Source of the DNA: an uncultured Christensenellaceae bacterium | GTDB lineage: Bacteria > Bacillota > Clostridia > Christensenellales > MGBC116941 | Assembly (NCBI GenBank): GCA_910585035.1 | Contig: CAJUEF010000003.1 | Location: 5,508-21,842, forward strand | Length of the DNA: 16,335 nucleotides | Direction of reading: 5' to 3' | Shown: positions 6,412-13,189 of the stretch, piece after piece | Numbering within the stretch: the stretch's first letter is position 1 | Layout of the letters: every line of letters begins with the position of its first letter | Program-made: the position numbers and the translations under genes | The notes under the pieces: model-generated | Database searches by the model: none | Told to the model about the DNA's origin: nothing | Seen by the model: only the letters and a program-made list of their open reading frames with translations

Positions 6412-7443
6412 TTATTTTAATATCATCATTGCATCTCCAAAACTAAAAAACCTGTATTTTTCCTCCACCGCTTTTTTGTATACATCAAGAATAATTTCCC
6501 TTGACTTAAAAGCGGAAATCATCATTATTAACGTGGATTCGGGAAGATGAAAATTAGTTATAATTCCGTCTACTGCCTTAAATTTATAGCCCGGATAGAT
6601 GAATATATCCGTGTCTCCCTCACATGCTCTTGCCTCTCCGTATTTTGTAAATACGGATTCCAACACTCTTGTGCTTGTGGTCCCCACGCTGATAATTCTC
6701 CGCCCTTGCTCTTTTGCCCTGTTTATCTCATCTGCTGCCTGTTCAGTCATTTGATAATATTCGCTGTGCATTTTATGTTCAAGAATATTGTCGCTGGAAA
6801 CAGGGCGAAAAGTGCCAAGTCCCACATGAAGAAGCACATCCACAATTTTTATTCCCTTATCCTCTATTCTTTTTAAAAGCTCAGGGGTAAAATGCAATCC
6901 TGCCGTAGGCGCTGCGCTGGAACCTTCAGTTTTGGAATATACAGTTTGGTATCTCTCTTTATCGTCCAGCTTTTCCGTTATGTAAGGCGGCAGCGGCATG
7001 TTGCCAATACGGTTTAAAATATCTTCAAACACACCTTCAAAGTGAAATTTTACTATGCGATTCCCGTCATCTAAAATATCGGTTATCTCGCCCTTAAGCT
7101 CTCCGTCTCCAAAGATAACCATGCCCCCCTGTTTCACCCTTTTTGCAGGTCTTAACAATATTTCCCATGTGTCTATACTTTTCCTTTTAAGCAGAAGAAA
7201 TTCAATATCCGCCCCCGTACTTTCTTTTTTTCCATATATTCTTGCAGGAATAACCCTGGTATTATTGCGGACAAGCACATCGCCTTCACGCAAGTAATCA
7301 ATAAGATCATAAAAATGCTTATGTTCAATGCTGTTATCACTGCCAAGCACCAAAAGACGCGAACTGTCCCTTGGCTCTGCTGGCGTTTGGGCAATAAGCT
7401 CCTTTGGCAAATCGTAATAATAATCTTTAGTGTTTAAACTCAT
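6412..7443 (-). CDS. queA: S-adenosylmethionine:tRNA ribosyltransferase-isomerase
   Basis: QueA moves the ribosyl group of S-adenosylmethionine to preQ1 in tRNA and rearranges it to epoxyqueuosine, the step after Tgt. Family blocks occur in order: YYYDLPKELIAQTPAEPRDSSRLL at the N-terminus (quoted in part as DLPKELIAQTPAEPRDSSRL), RVIPARIYG, AAPTAGLHFT, HVGLGTFRPV, GTTSTRVLES and NFHLPESTLIMMISAF. At 343 residues it is full length. The ATG lies two bases after the ruvB stop, with AAAGGA inside the end of ruvB as its ribosome binding site, so it is the last gene of the ruvC-ruvA-ruvB-queA operon. No terminator follows: its transcript would run antisense into the ABC permease gene that converges on it 22 bases beyond its shifted end. 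Confidence 0.97.
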   Translation of the reverse strand: MSLNTKDYYYDLPKELIAQTPAEPRDSSRLLVLGSDNSIEHKHFYDLIDYLREGDVLVRNNTRVIPARIYGKKESTGADIEFLLLKRKSIDTWEILLRPAKRVKQGGMVIFGDGELKGEITDILDDGNRIVKFHFEGVFEDILNRIGNMPLPPYITEKLDDKERYQTVYSKTEGSSAAPTAGLHFTPELLKRIEDKGIKIVDVLLHVGLGTFRPVSSDNILEHKMHSEYYQMTEQAADEINRAKEQGRRIISVGTTSTRVLESVFTKYGEARACEGDTDIFIYPGYKFKAVDGIITNFHLPESTLIMMISAFKSREIILDVYKKAVEEKYRFFSFGDAMMILK

Positions 7444-7445
7444 CT

Positions 7446-8492
7446 TTAATCCTTTAAATCAATAATAATCTGACTGTCGTCCCCATCTTTGTAGGACATG
7501 TCAATACCAAGATGTTTATAGGCCTTTGGCATTGCCACCCTTCCCCTTGGGGTACGCTTTATAAAGCCAAGCTGCAAAAGATAAGGCTCAATTACGTCCT
7601 CAATGGTAACCGTTTCTTCTCCAACGCTGGCAGAAAGAGTGTCCAGACCAACAGGACCTCCCTCAAACTTTTCTATCATAGTGGTGAGTATCTTTCTGTC
7701 CACCATATCCAGCCCCAGCTTATCCACCTCTAACAGCTCAAGACCCTTATCTGCAATAGCCCCTGTTATCAGCCCGTCTGCCTTCACCTGAGCATAATCC
7801 CGCACTCTTTTTAACAGCCTGTTGGCAATACGGGGCGTACCTCTTGACCGCCTTGCCATCTCCATGCTTCCCTCATCATCAATATCAATCCCAAGTATTG
7901 AAGACGACCGTTTAACAATTTTTTGCAGCTCTTTAAAGTTATACATTTCAAGACGACAGATAACGCCAAATCTATCGCGTAGAGGTGACGTTAAAGCGCC
8001 TGCCTTTGTAGTCGCTCCCACAAGAGTAAAAGGAGCAATGGCAATACGCACGCTTCTTGCTCCGGGGCCTTTGCCTATCATAATGTCAAGAGCAAAGTCC
8101 TCCATTGCCGAATAAAGCACTTCTTCAACACTGGTATTCAGCCTGTGTATCTCATCTATAAAAAGTACGTCTTTATCGTTAAGATTGGTTAGAATTGCCG
8201 CCAAATCAGCAGGACGGTCAATAGCAGGTCCCGAGGTTATTCTAAGATTAGCCCCCATGGAAGAGGCAATAATTCCCGCAAGAGTGGTTTTACCAAGCCC
8301 CGGCGGACCGTAAAGCAAAACATGGTCAAGGGCTTCATCCCTTTGCTTTGCTGCTTCAATGTATATATTAAGCTGTTCCTTAACTCTGCTTTGACCTATG
8401 TATTCCTCCATAGTGCGGGGACGAAGGGCATTTTCAATTTCCCCGTCCTCCATTCGCGCTCCGGCGGTTATAACTCTTTCTTCATCTTCCAT
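7446..8492 (-). CDS. ruvB: Holliday junction branch-migration ATPase RuvB
   Basis: RuvB forms hexameric rings that use ATP to drive branch migration of Holliday junctions held by RuvA. This AAA+ protein of 348 residues shows Walker A GPPGLGKTT (62-70), Walker B with DEIH (113-116), the sensor-1 region TLVGATTKAG, the arginine-finger region LTSPLRDRFG, and sensor-2 RGTPRIANRLLKR. The C-terminal winged helix ends with LLQLGFIKRTPRGR, the characteristic DNA-binding tail. The first ~20 residues are a variable acidic extension. The ATG is one base from the ruvA stop, with GGCAGGTAG as ribosome binding site. Length and motifs are normal, so I see nothing irregular. Confidence 0.98.
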   Translation of the reverse strand: MEDEERVITAGARMEDGEIENALRPRTMEEYIGQSRVKEQLNIYIEAAKQRDEALDHVLLYGPPGLGKTTLAGIIASSMGANLRITSGPAIDRPADLAAILTNLNDKDVLFIDEIHRLNTSVEEVLYSAMEDFALDIMIGKGPGARSVRIAIAPFTLVGATTKAGALTSPLRDRFGVICRLEMYNFKELQKIVKRSSSILGIDIDDEGSMEMARRSRGTPRIANRLLKRVRDYAQVKADGLITGAIADKGLELLEVDKLGLDMVDRKILTTMIEKFEGGPVGLDTLSASVGEETVTIEDVIEPYLLQLGFIKRTPRGRVAMPKAYKHLGIDMSYKDGDDSQIIIDLKD

Positions 8493-8493
8493 T

Positions 8494-9096
8494 TTATCTA
8501 CCTGCCTTTAATGCCGCTCCGATAATATCCTCCACGCTCATGCCTTCTTTGCTTACAGCCTTAACCAGCCCGCTTGCCTCGGGATAGCTGTAACCAAGCC
8601 CCATAAGAGCGTCTATAGCGTCCTTAACATTGCTAAGGGGCGTATCAACGCTGACAGATGCAGCGGTAAAAGCGCCGGATAAATCTTCGCCGGACATCTT
8701 TCCTATCTTGCTCTTTAATTCCAAAACAATTCTGGATGCAATTTTAGTTCCAAGACCCGACACTCCCTTAAACGCCTTTGGATTATCGCTTAAAATAGCA
8801 ACGGCAATATCCTCAGGCTTCATGGCTGAAAGCGCTTTAATAGCCACCTTAGGACCTACGCCGTTTACGCTTATAAGGGTTTCAAACATATCCTTTGCAG
8901 ATTTTTCCTTAAAGCCGTAAATGGTCATGCTGTCCTCTTTTACGTTTAGGTGAGTATGTATTTTAACCTTGTCCCCAATCTTCACCGAAGAAAGGGTGAA
9001 CAAATCGCAGATAACCTGATAGCCCACGCCGCCAACATCAATCACCAGGTACTCCCCTGATATTTCACTTATTTCACCATGTAAATATGAATACAT
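8494..9096 (-). CDS. ruvA: Holliday junction-binding protein RuvA
   Basis: RuvA tetramers clamp the four-way junction and load RuvB rings on opposite arms. The 200 residues divide into the usual parts. An OB-fold (1-65) starts MYSYLHGEI and contains VDVGGVGYQV-like strands, here IDVGGVGYQV. The middle domain has two helix-hairpin-helix motifs, LISVNGVGPKVAIKAL and FKGVSGLGTKIASRIVLELK. The C-terminal RuvB-contact domain (about 150-200) contains DAIDALMGLGYS. The ribosome binding site AGGAG is well placed for the ATG at 9096, eight bases after the ruvC stop. Confidence 0.98.
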   Translation of the reverse strand: MYSYLHGEISEISGEYLVIDVGGVGYQVICDLFTLSSVKIGDKVKIHTHLNVKEDSMTIYGFKEKSAKDMFETLISVNGVGPKVAIKALSAMKPEDIAVAILSDNPKAFKGVSGLGTKIASRIVLELKSKIGKMSGEDLSGAFTAASVSVDTPLSNVKDAIDALMGLGYSYPEASGLVKAVSKEGMSVEDIIGAALKAGR

Positions 9097-9104
9097 CTTT
9101 TCTC

Positions 9105-9599
9105 CTATCTAATCACAAAGGAATTGCTGTTATGAGCAACGTGAGCATAGGTAATTGCAAGAGCAAGACCGTCCGCCGCGTCATCGGGCTTTGGAATCTC
9201 CCGAAGATTTAAAAGCACCTTAACCATATATTGTATCTGCTTTTTATCCCCTGCGCCGTAGCCTGCCACCGCTTGCTTTACCTGTCTTGGAGTAAATTCC
9301 AGCATAGGCACGCCTTTTTTCTGACACGCCAGCAATATAACCCCTCTTGCATGAGCAACGCTTATTGCCGTCTTTACATTTTTGGCAAAAAACAGCTCCT
9401 CCACGCTTATAACCTCAGGCCTGTATTTATCAATAAGCTCACTTACCCCGTTATACACCTTGTCCAGTCTTTTTGGCATTGACATGTCCGGCGTAGTGTA
9501 AACACATCCGTGGTCTACGTATGACAGCCTGTTCCCGTCTATATTTATAACTCCAAAGCCAACTATTGCAAGCCCCGGGTCGATTCCCAATACTATCAA
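9105..9599 (-). CDS. ruvC: Holliday junction resolvase RuvC
   Basis: RuvC is the endonuclease that cuts Holliday junctions symmetrically. The four acidic metal ligands are in place: D7 in GIDPG, E67 in SVEELFF, and D140 and D143 in PDDAADGLALAI. At 164 residues it has the usual size. The start is TTG at 9599, supported by AAGGAG six bases upstream. An ATG five bases earlier lies in another frame and meets a stop after one codon, so it cannot start the protein. This is the first gene of the ruvC-ruvA-ruvB-queA operon and is transcribed divergently from argG. Confidence 0.97.
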   Translation of the reverse strand: MIVLGIDPGLAIVGFGVINIDGNRLSYVDHGCVYTTPDMSMPKRLDKVYNGVSELIDKYRPEVISVEELFFAKNVKTAISVAHARGVILLACQKKGVPMLEFTPRQVKQAVAGYGAGDKKQIQYMVKVLLNLREIPKPDDAADGLALAITYAHVAHNSNSFVIR

Positions 9600-9625
9600 G
9601 CCATTCTCCTTAAAACATTTCTTTG

Positions 9626-9654
9626 ATTATACTACAAGATTAACACTTTTAAAA
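9626..9654 (-). promoter_or_regulatory. Probable promoter of the ruvC-ruvA-ruvB-queA operon
   Basis: A perfect TATAAT lies at 9631-9626 on the minus strand, about 27 bases before the ruvC start codon. The matching -35 (TTTTAA, 17 bases away at 9654-9649) is poor, so the promoter may be weak or need an activator. Confidence 0.5.
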
Positions 9655-9701
9655 GTATTTAAAATCCAGTATAATAATCTTTATATACCAATAAAAAACC
9701 T

Positions 9702-9719
9702 ATTGCATTTTTATGCATA
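9702..9719 (+). promoter_or_regulatory. ArgR operator (ARG box 1) over the argG -35 element
   Basis: The core TGCATTTTTATGCA (9704-9717) is a perfect palindrome around a central TTTT. It matches the ARG-box pattern TG[A/C]AT-N4-AT[T/G]CA, with N4 made of A or T, bound by ArgR/AhrC repressors. It overlaps the -35 hexamer TTGCAT, so bound repressor would block RNA polymerase. It lies directly upstream of arginine biosynthesis genes. The argR gene is not in this window. Confidence 0.85.
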
Positions 9720-9731
9720 AAATATTATAAT
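9703..9731 (+). promoter_or_regulatory. Sigma-A-type promoter for argG-argH
   Basis: TTGCAT (9703-9708) and a perfect TATAAT (9726-9731) are 17 bases apart. Transcription would start at about 9738, leaving a leader of some 30 bases with GAAAGGAG before the argG ATG. That is too short for a T-box or attenuator, so control most likely acts at initiation through the ARG boxes. Confidence 0.8.
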
Positions 9732-9740
9732 TATTTCATA
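9723..9740 (+). promoter_or_regulatory. Possible degenerate second ARG box
   Basis: This 18-bp stretch begins exactly three bases after ARG box 1, the spacing known for paired ArgR boxes in other bacteria. By eye its right half matches the consensus at four of five positions and its left half at two of five. It covers the -10 hexamer. Only the spacing makes it worth listing. Confidence 0.35.
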
Positions 9741-9768
9741 GGTTTTTATATATTGAAAGGAGTTATTT

Positions 9769-10971
9769 ATGGAAAAAGTAGTTCTCGCTTATTCCGGCGG
9801 ACTTGACACCTCCGTCATCATTCCTTGGTTAAAGGAAAATTATAATTATGAGGTTATCGCAGTATCAGGCGATGTTGGACAGGGTGAAGAGCTTGAGCCT
9901 GTTCGTGAAAAAGCAATTAAATCAGGTGCAAGCAAGGTTTACATAGAGGATATAAAAGATGAATTTGTAAATGATTTCATCTTCCCAACCCTCAAAGCAG
10001 GGGCAAAATATGAGAATAAATATTTACTCGGTACCTCTTTTGCCCGTCCGGCAATCGGAAAACGCCTTGTTGAAATAGCAAAAAAAGAAGGCGCAGTTGC
10101 AATTTGTCACGGCTGCACAGGCAAAGGAAACGACCAGGTGCGCTTTGAGCTGGCAATTAAAGCCCTTGCTCCTGAAATGAAAATTATCGCTCCTTGGAGA
10201 ATGTGGGATATCCGCTCACGCTCTCAGGAGATAGACTATGCTATAGAGCACGGCATTGAAATTCCCGTTAAAAAGGATAACGCCTACAGCATGGACAGAA
10301 ATCTCTGGCATTTAAGCCACGAAGGTATGGATTTGGAAAATCCCCAAAACGAGCCTCAGGACGATTTGTATCTTATAAGCAAGTGTCCAAAAGACGCGCC
10401 TGATGAAGCTGAATACGTTGAAATTGAATTTGAAAAGGGTATCCCTGTTTCCGTCAACGGCGAAAAAATGGACGGTGTTGCTTTAATTGAAAAGCTAAAC
10501 GAAATAGGCGCAAAGCACGGCGTGGGTATTGACGACATTGTGGAAAACCGCCTTGTTGGCATGAAGTCCAGAGGGGTTTACGAAAATCCTGCCGGCAGCA
10601 TTTTATACTACGCCCACAACGAGCTGGAAACCGTTACTCTCGATAAGGACACTTATCACTTTAAACAGCACGTTGCAATCCGCTTTGGCGAGCTGGTTTA
10701 TAACGGTCAGTGGTTTACCCAGCTTCGTGAAGCCCTTTCCGCCTTTGTGGATTCCACCCAGCAGACGGTTACTGGTAAGGTGCGTTTAAAGCTTTATAAG
10801 GGCAATATATATTCCGCAGGTATCTTCTCAAAATATTCCCTTTATAATGAAGACTTTGCAACCTTTGAGGAAGACGACGTTTACAGCCATAAGGATGCTG
10901 AAGGCTTTATTAACCTTTTCGGCCTGCCGGTTAAGATACGCGCAATTATGCAGCAGAATTTAGATAAGTAA
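9769..10971 (+). CDS. argG: Argininosuccinate synthase
   Basis: ArgG joins citrulline and aspartate at the cost of ATP to give argininosuccinate, the penultimate step of arginine synthesis. The ATP pyrophosphatase P-loop AYSGGLDTS lies at residues 7-15. The substrate-binding block HGCTGKGNDQVRFE starts near residue 114, and IIAPWRMWDIRSRSQEI plus AYSMDRNLWHLSHEG complete the type-1 argininosuccinate synthase pattern. The length of 400 residues is typical. GAAAGGAG precedes the ATG. It forms an operon with argH, which starts 12 bases after its stop, behind an ArgR-controlled promoter. Confidence 0.98.
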   Translation: MEKVVLAYSGGLDTSVIIPWLKENYNYEVIAVSGDVGQGEELEPVREKAIKSGASKVYIEDIKDEFVNDFIFPTLKAGAKYENKYLLGTSFARPAIGKRLVEIAKKEGAVAICHGCTGKGNDQVRFELAIKALAPEMKIIAPWRMWDIRSRSQEIDYAIEHGIEIPVKKDNAYSMDRNLWHLSHEGMDLENPQNEPQDDLYLISKCPKDAPDEAEYVEIEFEKGIPVSVNGEKMDGVALIEKLNEIGAKHGVGIDDIVENRLVGMKSRGVYENPAGSILYYAHNELETVTLDKDTYHFKQHVAIRFGELVYNGQWFTQLREALSAFVDSTQQTVTGKVRLKLYKGNIYSAGIFSKYSLYNEDFATFEEDDVYSHKDAEGFINLFGLPVKIRAIMQQNLDK

Positions 10972-10983
10972 AGGAATGTAAAA

Positions 10984-12360
10984 ATGAAACTTTGGGGCGG
11001 AAGATTTACAAAAAACACAAACAGCGCTGTAGAGAGCTTTCATTCCTCTATCAGCTTTGATTCAAAAATGTATAAGGAAGACATCTGCGGTTCAATAGCC
11101 CATGCCCAAATGCTTGGCAAACAGGGCATAATTTCCCCGGATGAAGCAAAACAAATTGTTGACGGTTTAAATTCCATACTTGCAGATATTGAGGCTGGCA
11201 ATGTGGAATTTACCGTTGAAGCTGAGGACATTCATATGAATGTGGAAACCATTCTGACAGAGCGTATCGGCGCCACAGCCAAAAAACTGCACACAGGCAG
11301 AAGCCGCAACGACCAGGTTGCTCTTGACATGAGAATGTATACTATGAATAAGACAAAAGAGGTGCAGCAGGAGCTAAAAGAGCTTATGTCTGCTCTTTTG
11401 GATATAGCCTCAAGCCACACCTCCTCATATATGCCCGGCTATACCCATTTGCAAAAGGCACAGCCCATAACCCTTGCCCACCATTTAATGGCGTATTTCA
11501 ATATGTTTAAAAGGGATTACGACCGTCTTAAAGACTGGCACAAAAGAACAAACCTTTCTCCCCTTGGCAGCGGCGCTCTTGCAGCAACAACTTATCCGCT
11601 GGACAGAAACTTAGCAGCAAATTCCCTCGGCTTTGACGGTATAACAAAAAACAGTCTTGACGGCGTTTCAGACAGGGACTTTGTTATTGAGCTGTGTTCT
11701 TGTCTTTCAATTATAATGACCCATCTCAGCCGTTTTTGTGAGGAGTTTATTCTCTGGGCAAGCAATGAATTTTCATTCATCGAGCTGGATGACGGTTACA
11801 GCACAGGCTCCAGCATTATGCCGCAAAAGAAAAATCCTGATGTTGCCGAGCTTATAAGGGGTAAAACAGGAAGAGTATACGGCAGCCTAATTTCAATACT
11901 GACGGTTATGAAAAGCCTTCCCCTTGCCTATAACAAGGACATGCAGGAGGATAAGGAAATGACCTTTGACGCACTTGAAACCGTCACCGGCTGTCTTTCC
12001 GTATTTACAGGGATGCTAAAGACCACTGTATTTAAGGTGGAAAACATGAAAAATGCTGCTCTTCGGGGTTTTACCAATGCAACCGACGTGGCGGATTATC
12101 TTGTAAACAAGGGCATGCCTTTTAGAGATGCTCACGCCGTTTCCGGCAAGCTGGTATTTTATTGTATCGAGCGTTCAACAGATTTGCTGTCCCTTTCCTT
12201 AGACGAGTTTAAGGCGCAAAGCGACCTTTTTGAAAACGACGTTTATGAAGCTATCTCCCTTGAAACCTGCGTTGAAAAAAGAATTGTAGACGGCGGACCT
12301 TCCAAAGTCTCTGTGGACAAGCAGATTAAAAACGCAAAAGAAATGCTTTTGAAGATTTGA
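10984..12360 (+). CDS. argH: Argininosuccinate lyase
   Basis: ArgH splits argininosuccinate into arginine and fumarate. It belongs to the fumarase/aspartase superfamily and acts as a homotetramer, with active sites built from three subunits. The superfamily signature GSSIMPQKKNPD begins at G275 and carries the catalytic serine loop. The catalytic-base region GYTHLQKAQP contains H155. The N-terminal MKLWGGRFTK and the block LHTGRSRNDQV are also typical. The 458 residues match the family length. AAAGGA upstream of the ATG overlaps the end of argG's stop region, indicating co-transcription. The operon ends at the terminator at 12433-12464. Confidence 0.98.
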   Translation: MKLWGGRFTKNTNSAVESFHSSISFDSKMYKEDICGSIAHAQMLGKQGIISPDEAKQIVDGLNSILADIEAGNVEFTVEAEDIHMNVETILTERIGATAKKLHTGRSRNDQVALDMRMYTMNKTKEVQQELKELMSALLDIASSHTSSYMPGYTHLQKAQPITLAHHLMAYFNMFKRDYDRLKDWHKRTNLSPLGSGALAATTYPLDRNLAANSLGFDGITKNSLDGVSDRDFVIELCSCLSIIMTHLSRFCEEFILWASNEFSFIELDDGYSTGSSIMPQKKNPDVAELIRGKTGRVYGSLISILTVMKSLPLAYNKDMQEDKEMTFDALETVTGCLSVFTGMLKTTVFKVENMKNAALRGFTNATDVADYLVNKGMPFRDAHAVSGKLVFYCIERSTDLLSLSLDEFKAQSDLFENDVYEAISLETCVEKRIVDGGPSKVSVDKQIKNAKEMLLKI

Positions 12361-12367
12361 TTTTATT

Positions 12368-12399
12368 TTACTTTTTCTTTTTAAAAAAAGAAAAAGTAA
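12368..12399. repeat. 15-bp A/T palindrome after argH (member of the hairpin family)
   Basis: TTACTTTTTCTTTTT (12368-12382) pairs perfectly with 12385-12399, leaving a 2-base loop. It begins eight bases past the argH stop. No T-run follows on either strand, so it is not a standard terminator. Its pyrimidine arm CTTTTTCTTTTT is shared with the second hairpin of the 180-bp repeats at 13333 and 14498, which suggests one repeat family. Confidence 0.6.
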
Positions 12400-12431
12400 C
12401 AAAAAGAAAAATTATATATAAACAAGCAAAC

Positions 12432-12464
12432 AAAAAAATCACACTATCACAAGTGTGATTTTTT
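12432..12464. terminator. Bidirectional intrinsic terminator between argH and the SLOG gene
   Basis: AAAAAATCACACT pairs with AGTGTGATTTTTT across a 6-base loop (ATCACA). It serves argG-argH on the plus strand and the minus-strand gene ending at 12481; both orientations end in six T residues. Confidence 0.85.
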
Positions 12465-12480
12465 ATATTTATTAAACATT

Positions 12481-12822
12481 TTAGTTTATAATATGTATTT
12501 TTATAGGTTTATTCTTTTTTTTACAACTATCAATAACATGCTTAGTTCCCTTGGACTTACCGTTCCAAAATGCTATTAACATATCTGAATAATCTATTAT
12601 TTGTAGATTTCTTTTTAATGGTGCTACCCTTCCATACTTTTGATACTCCGGTAAAAATTCTGTCAATTTAATATTATTTATTATTGCATATTCTCTTGCA
12701 CAATTATCAATGCCTTTAGCTCCACCAGACACTATTTCAGTAGTATTTTCCGGCAAATAGTTTTCTAAACTTGCAACAAATAAATTTCTTGATCCAATAA
12801 TCCCAATTTTCAAAAACATCAT
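12481..12822 (-). CDS. Small SLOG-superfamily (DUF2493/YspA-like) nucleotide-binding protein
   Basis: This 113-residue protein looks like a complete Rossmann-type SLOG domain. It starts with KIGIIGSRN, has the glycine-rich loop VSGGAKGIDNCAREYA at about 32-47, the motif PEYQKYGRVAPLKRN around 59-73, and the late strand DMLIAFWNGKSKGTKHVID. These blocks match the DUF2493/YspA pattern. SLOG proteins bind or cleave nucleotide-derived ligands, and comparative-genomic work links several branches to stress and conflict systems. No biochemical function can be given here. The first ATG directly abuts GGAG, the second is three bases further, and an AGGA lies nine bases from the first, so the exact start is uncertain by one codon or more. 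It is divergent from an XRE repressor with shared operators. Confidence 0.75.
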   Translation of the reverse strand: MMFLKIGIIGSRNLFVASLENYLPENTTEIVSGGAKGIDNCAREYAIINNIKLTEFLPEYQKYGRVAPLKRNLQIIDYSDMLIAFWNGKSKGTKHVIDSCKKKNKPIKIHIIN

Positions 12823-12829
12823 CTCCGTT

Positions 12830-12847
12830 TGTCCTATTAATAAGACA
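12830..12847. promoter_or_regulatory. Dyad operator O1 in the leader of the SLOG gene
   Basis: TGTCCTATTAATAAGACA is an inverted repeat of two 8-base arms with one mismatched pair. It lies between the predicted start of transcription and the ATG of the SLOG gene, and it shares its half-sites with O2. It is the likely binding site of the neighbouring XRE protein. Confidence 0.6.
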
Positions 12848-12863
12848 TAATATTGTGTTTAAT

Positions 12864-12892
12864 ATTATAAACTAAATAATGTCCTATAACAA
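12864..12892 (-). promoter_or_regulatory. Promoter for the SLOG gene
   Basis: On the minus strand, TTGTTA (12892-12887) is 17 bases from a perfect TATAAT (12869-12864). Transcription would begin near 12857. The -35 element lies inside O2 and O1 lies just after the start point, so repressor on both sites would shut this promoter. Confidence 0.65.
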
Positions 12893-12900
12893 GACATTAT
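12876..12900. promoter_or_regulatory. Dyad operator O2 between the SLOG and XRE genes
   Basis: ATAATGTC (12876-12883) and GACATTAT (12893-12900) are perfect inverted arms, and the inner part repeats the O1 half-sites TGTCCTAT and AAGACA. It overlaps the -35 of the SLOG gene and ends 12 bases before the XRE start codon, which suggests autoregulation. Confidence 0.65.
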
Positions 12901-12912
12901 GGTGTTCATTTT

Positions 12913-13155
12913 ATGAAAAGAATTATAGATACTGAAAAATTGAATATAACCGGCAAAAAAATACGTGAAGCAAGACATGCCGCCAATCTTAGTCAAAAAG
13001 AACTTTCAGCAAGACTTGAACTAATTGCTGTTTATACATGCCGTGGTTCGATTTCCAGAATTGAAAACGGTCAACGTCCTGTAACTGATATTGAGATTGA
13101 CGGTATTTCAAAAGTATTAAACGTATCTTTGGATTATCTATTTAACAGAGAGTAA
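12913..13155 (+). CDS. XRE-family helix-turn-helix repressor
   Basis: This 80-residue protein is essentially one HTH_3 domain. KKIREARHAANLSQKELSARL (helices 1 and 2) starts near residue 15, the recognition region is SISRIENGQRP at about 46-56, and LNVSLDYLFNRE closes the fold at the C-terminus. There is no effector or peptidase domain, so it should act as a simple dimeric repressor. The insert ELIAVYTCRG between the HTH helices is slightly longer than in the shortest family members. The ATG lacks a clear ribosome binding site (TGGTG is the nearest), which suggests low expression. It faces away from the SLOG gene, with two dyad operators in the 90 bases between them, and ends at a terminator. 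Confidence 0.9.
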   Translation: MKRIIDTEKLNITGKKIREARHAANLSQKELSARLELIAVYTCRGSISRIENGQRPVTDIEIDGISKVLNVSLDYLFNRE

Positions 13156-13160
13156 AAAAT

Positions 13161-13189
13161 AAAATGCCACTCAAATGATTGGCATTTTT
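13161..13189 (+). terminator. Intrinsic terminator of the XRE gene
   Basis: AAAATGCCA and TGGCATTTT form a 9-bp stem with a 10-base loop, followed by T residues, six bases after the XRE stop. Its T-run is also the left edge of repeat copy A. Confidence 0.75.

Larger units (their letters stand above)
9694..9747. repeat. 10-bp inverted repeat flanking the argG promoter
   Basis: AAAAACCTAT (9694-9703) and ATAGGTTTTT (9738-9747) are perfect inverted copies 34 bases apart. The pair brackets the -35, the -10 and both ArgR boxes. The predicted transcript starts at the right arm, so the left arm is not transcribed with it and an RNA hairpin from this promoter is not possible. A DNA-level role, or chance in AT-rich DNA, are the alternatives. 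Confidence 0.45.

Noticed and set aside
9640..9768. T-box or attenuator in front of argG
   Set aside because: The predicted leader is only about 30 bases. There is no room for specifier and antiterminator structures, and the palindromes lie upstream of the start point, where they fit an ArgR operator better.
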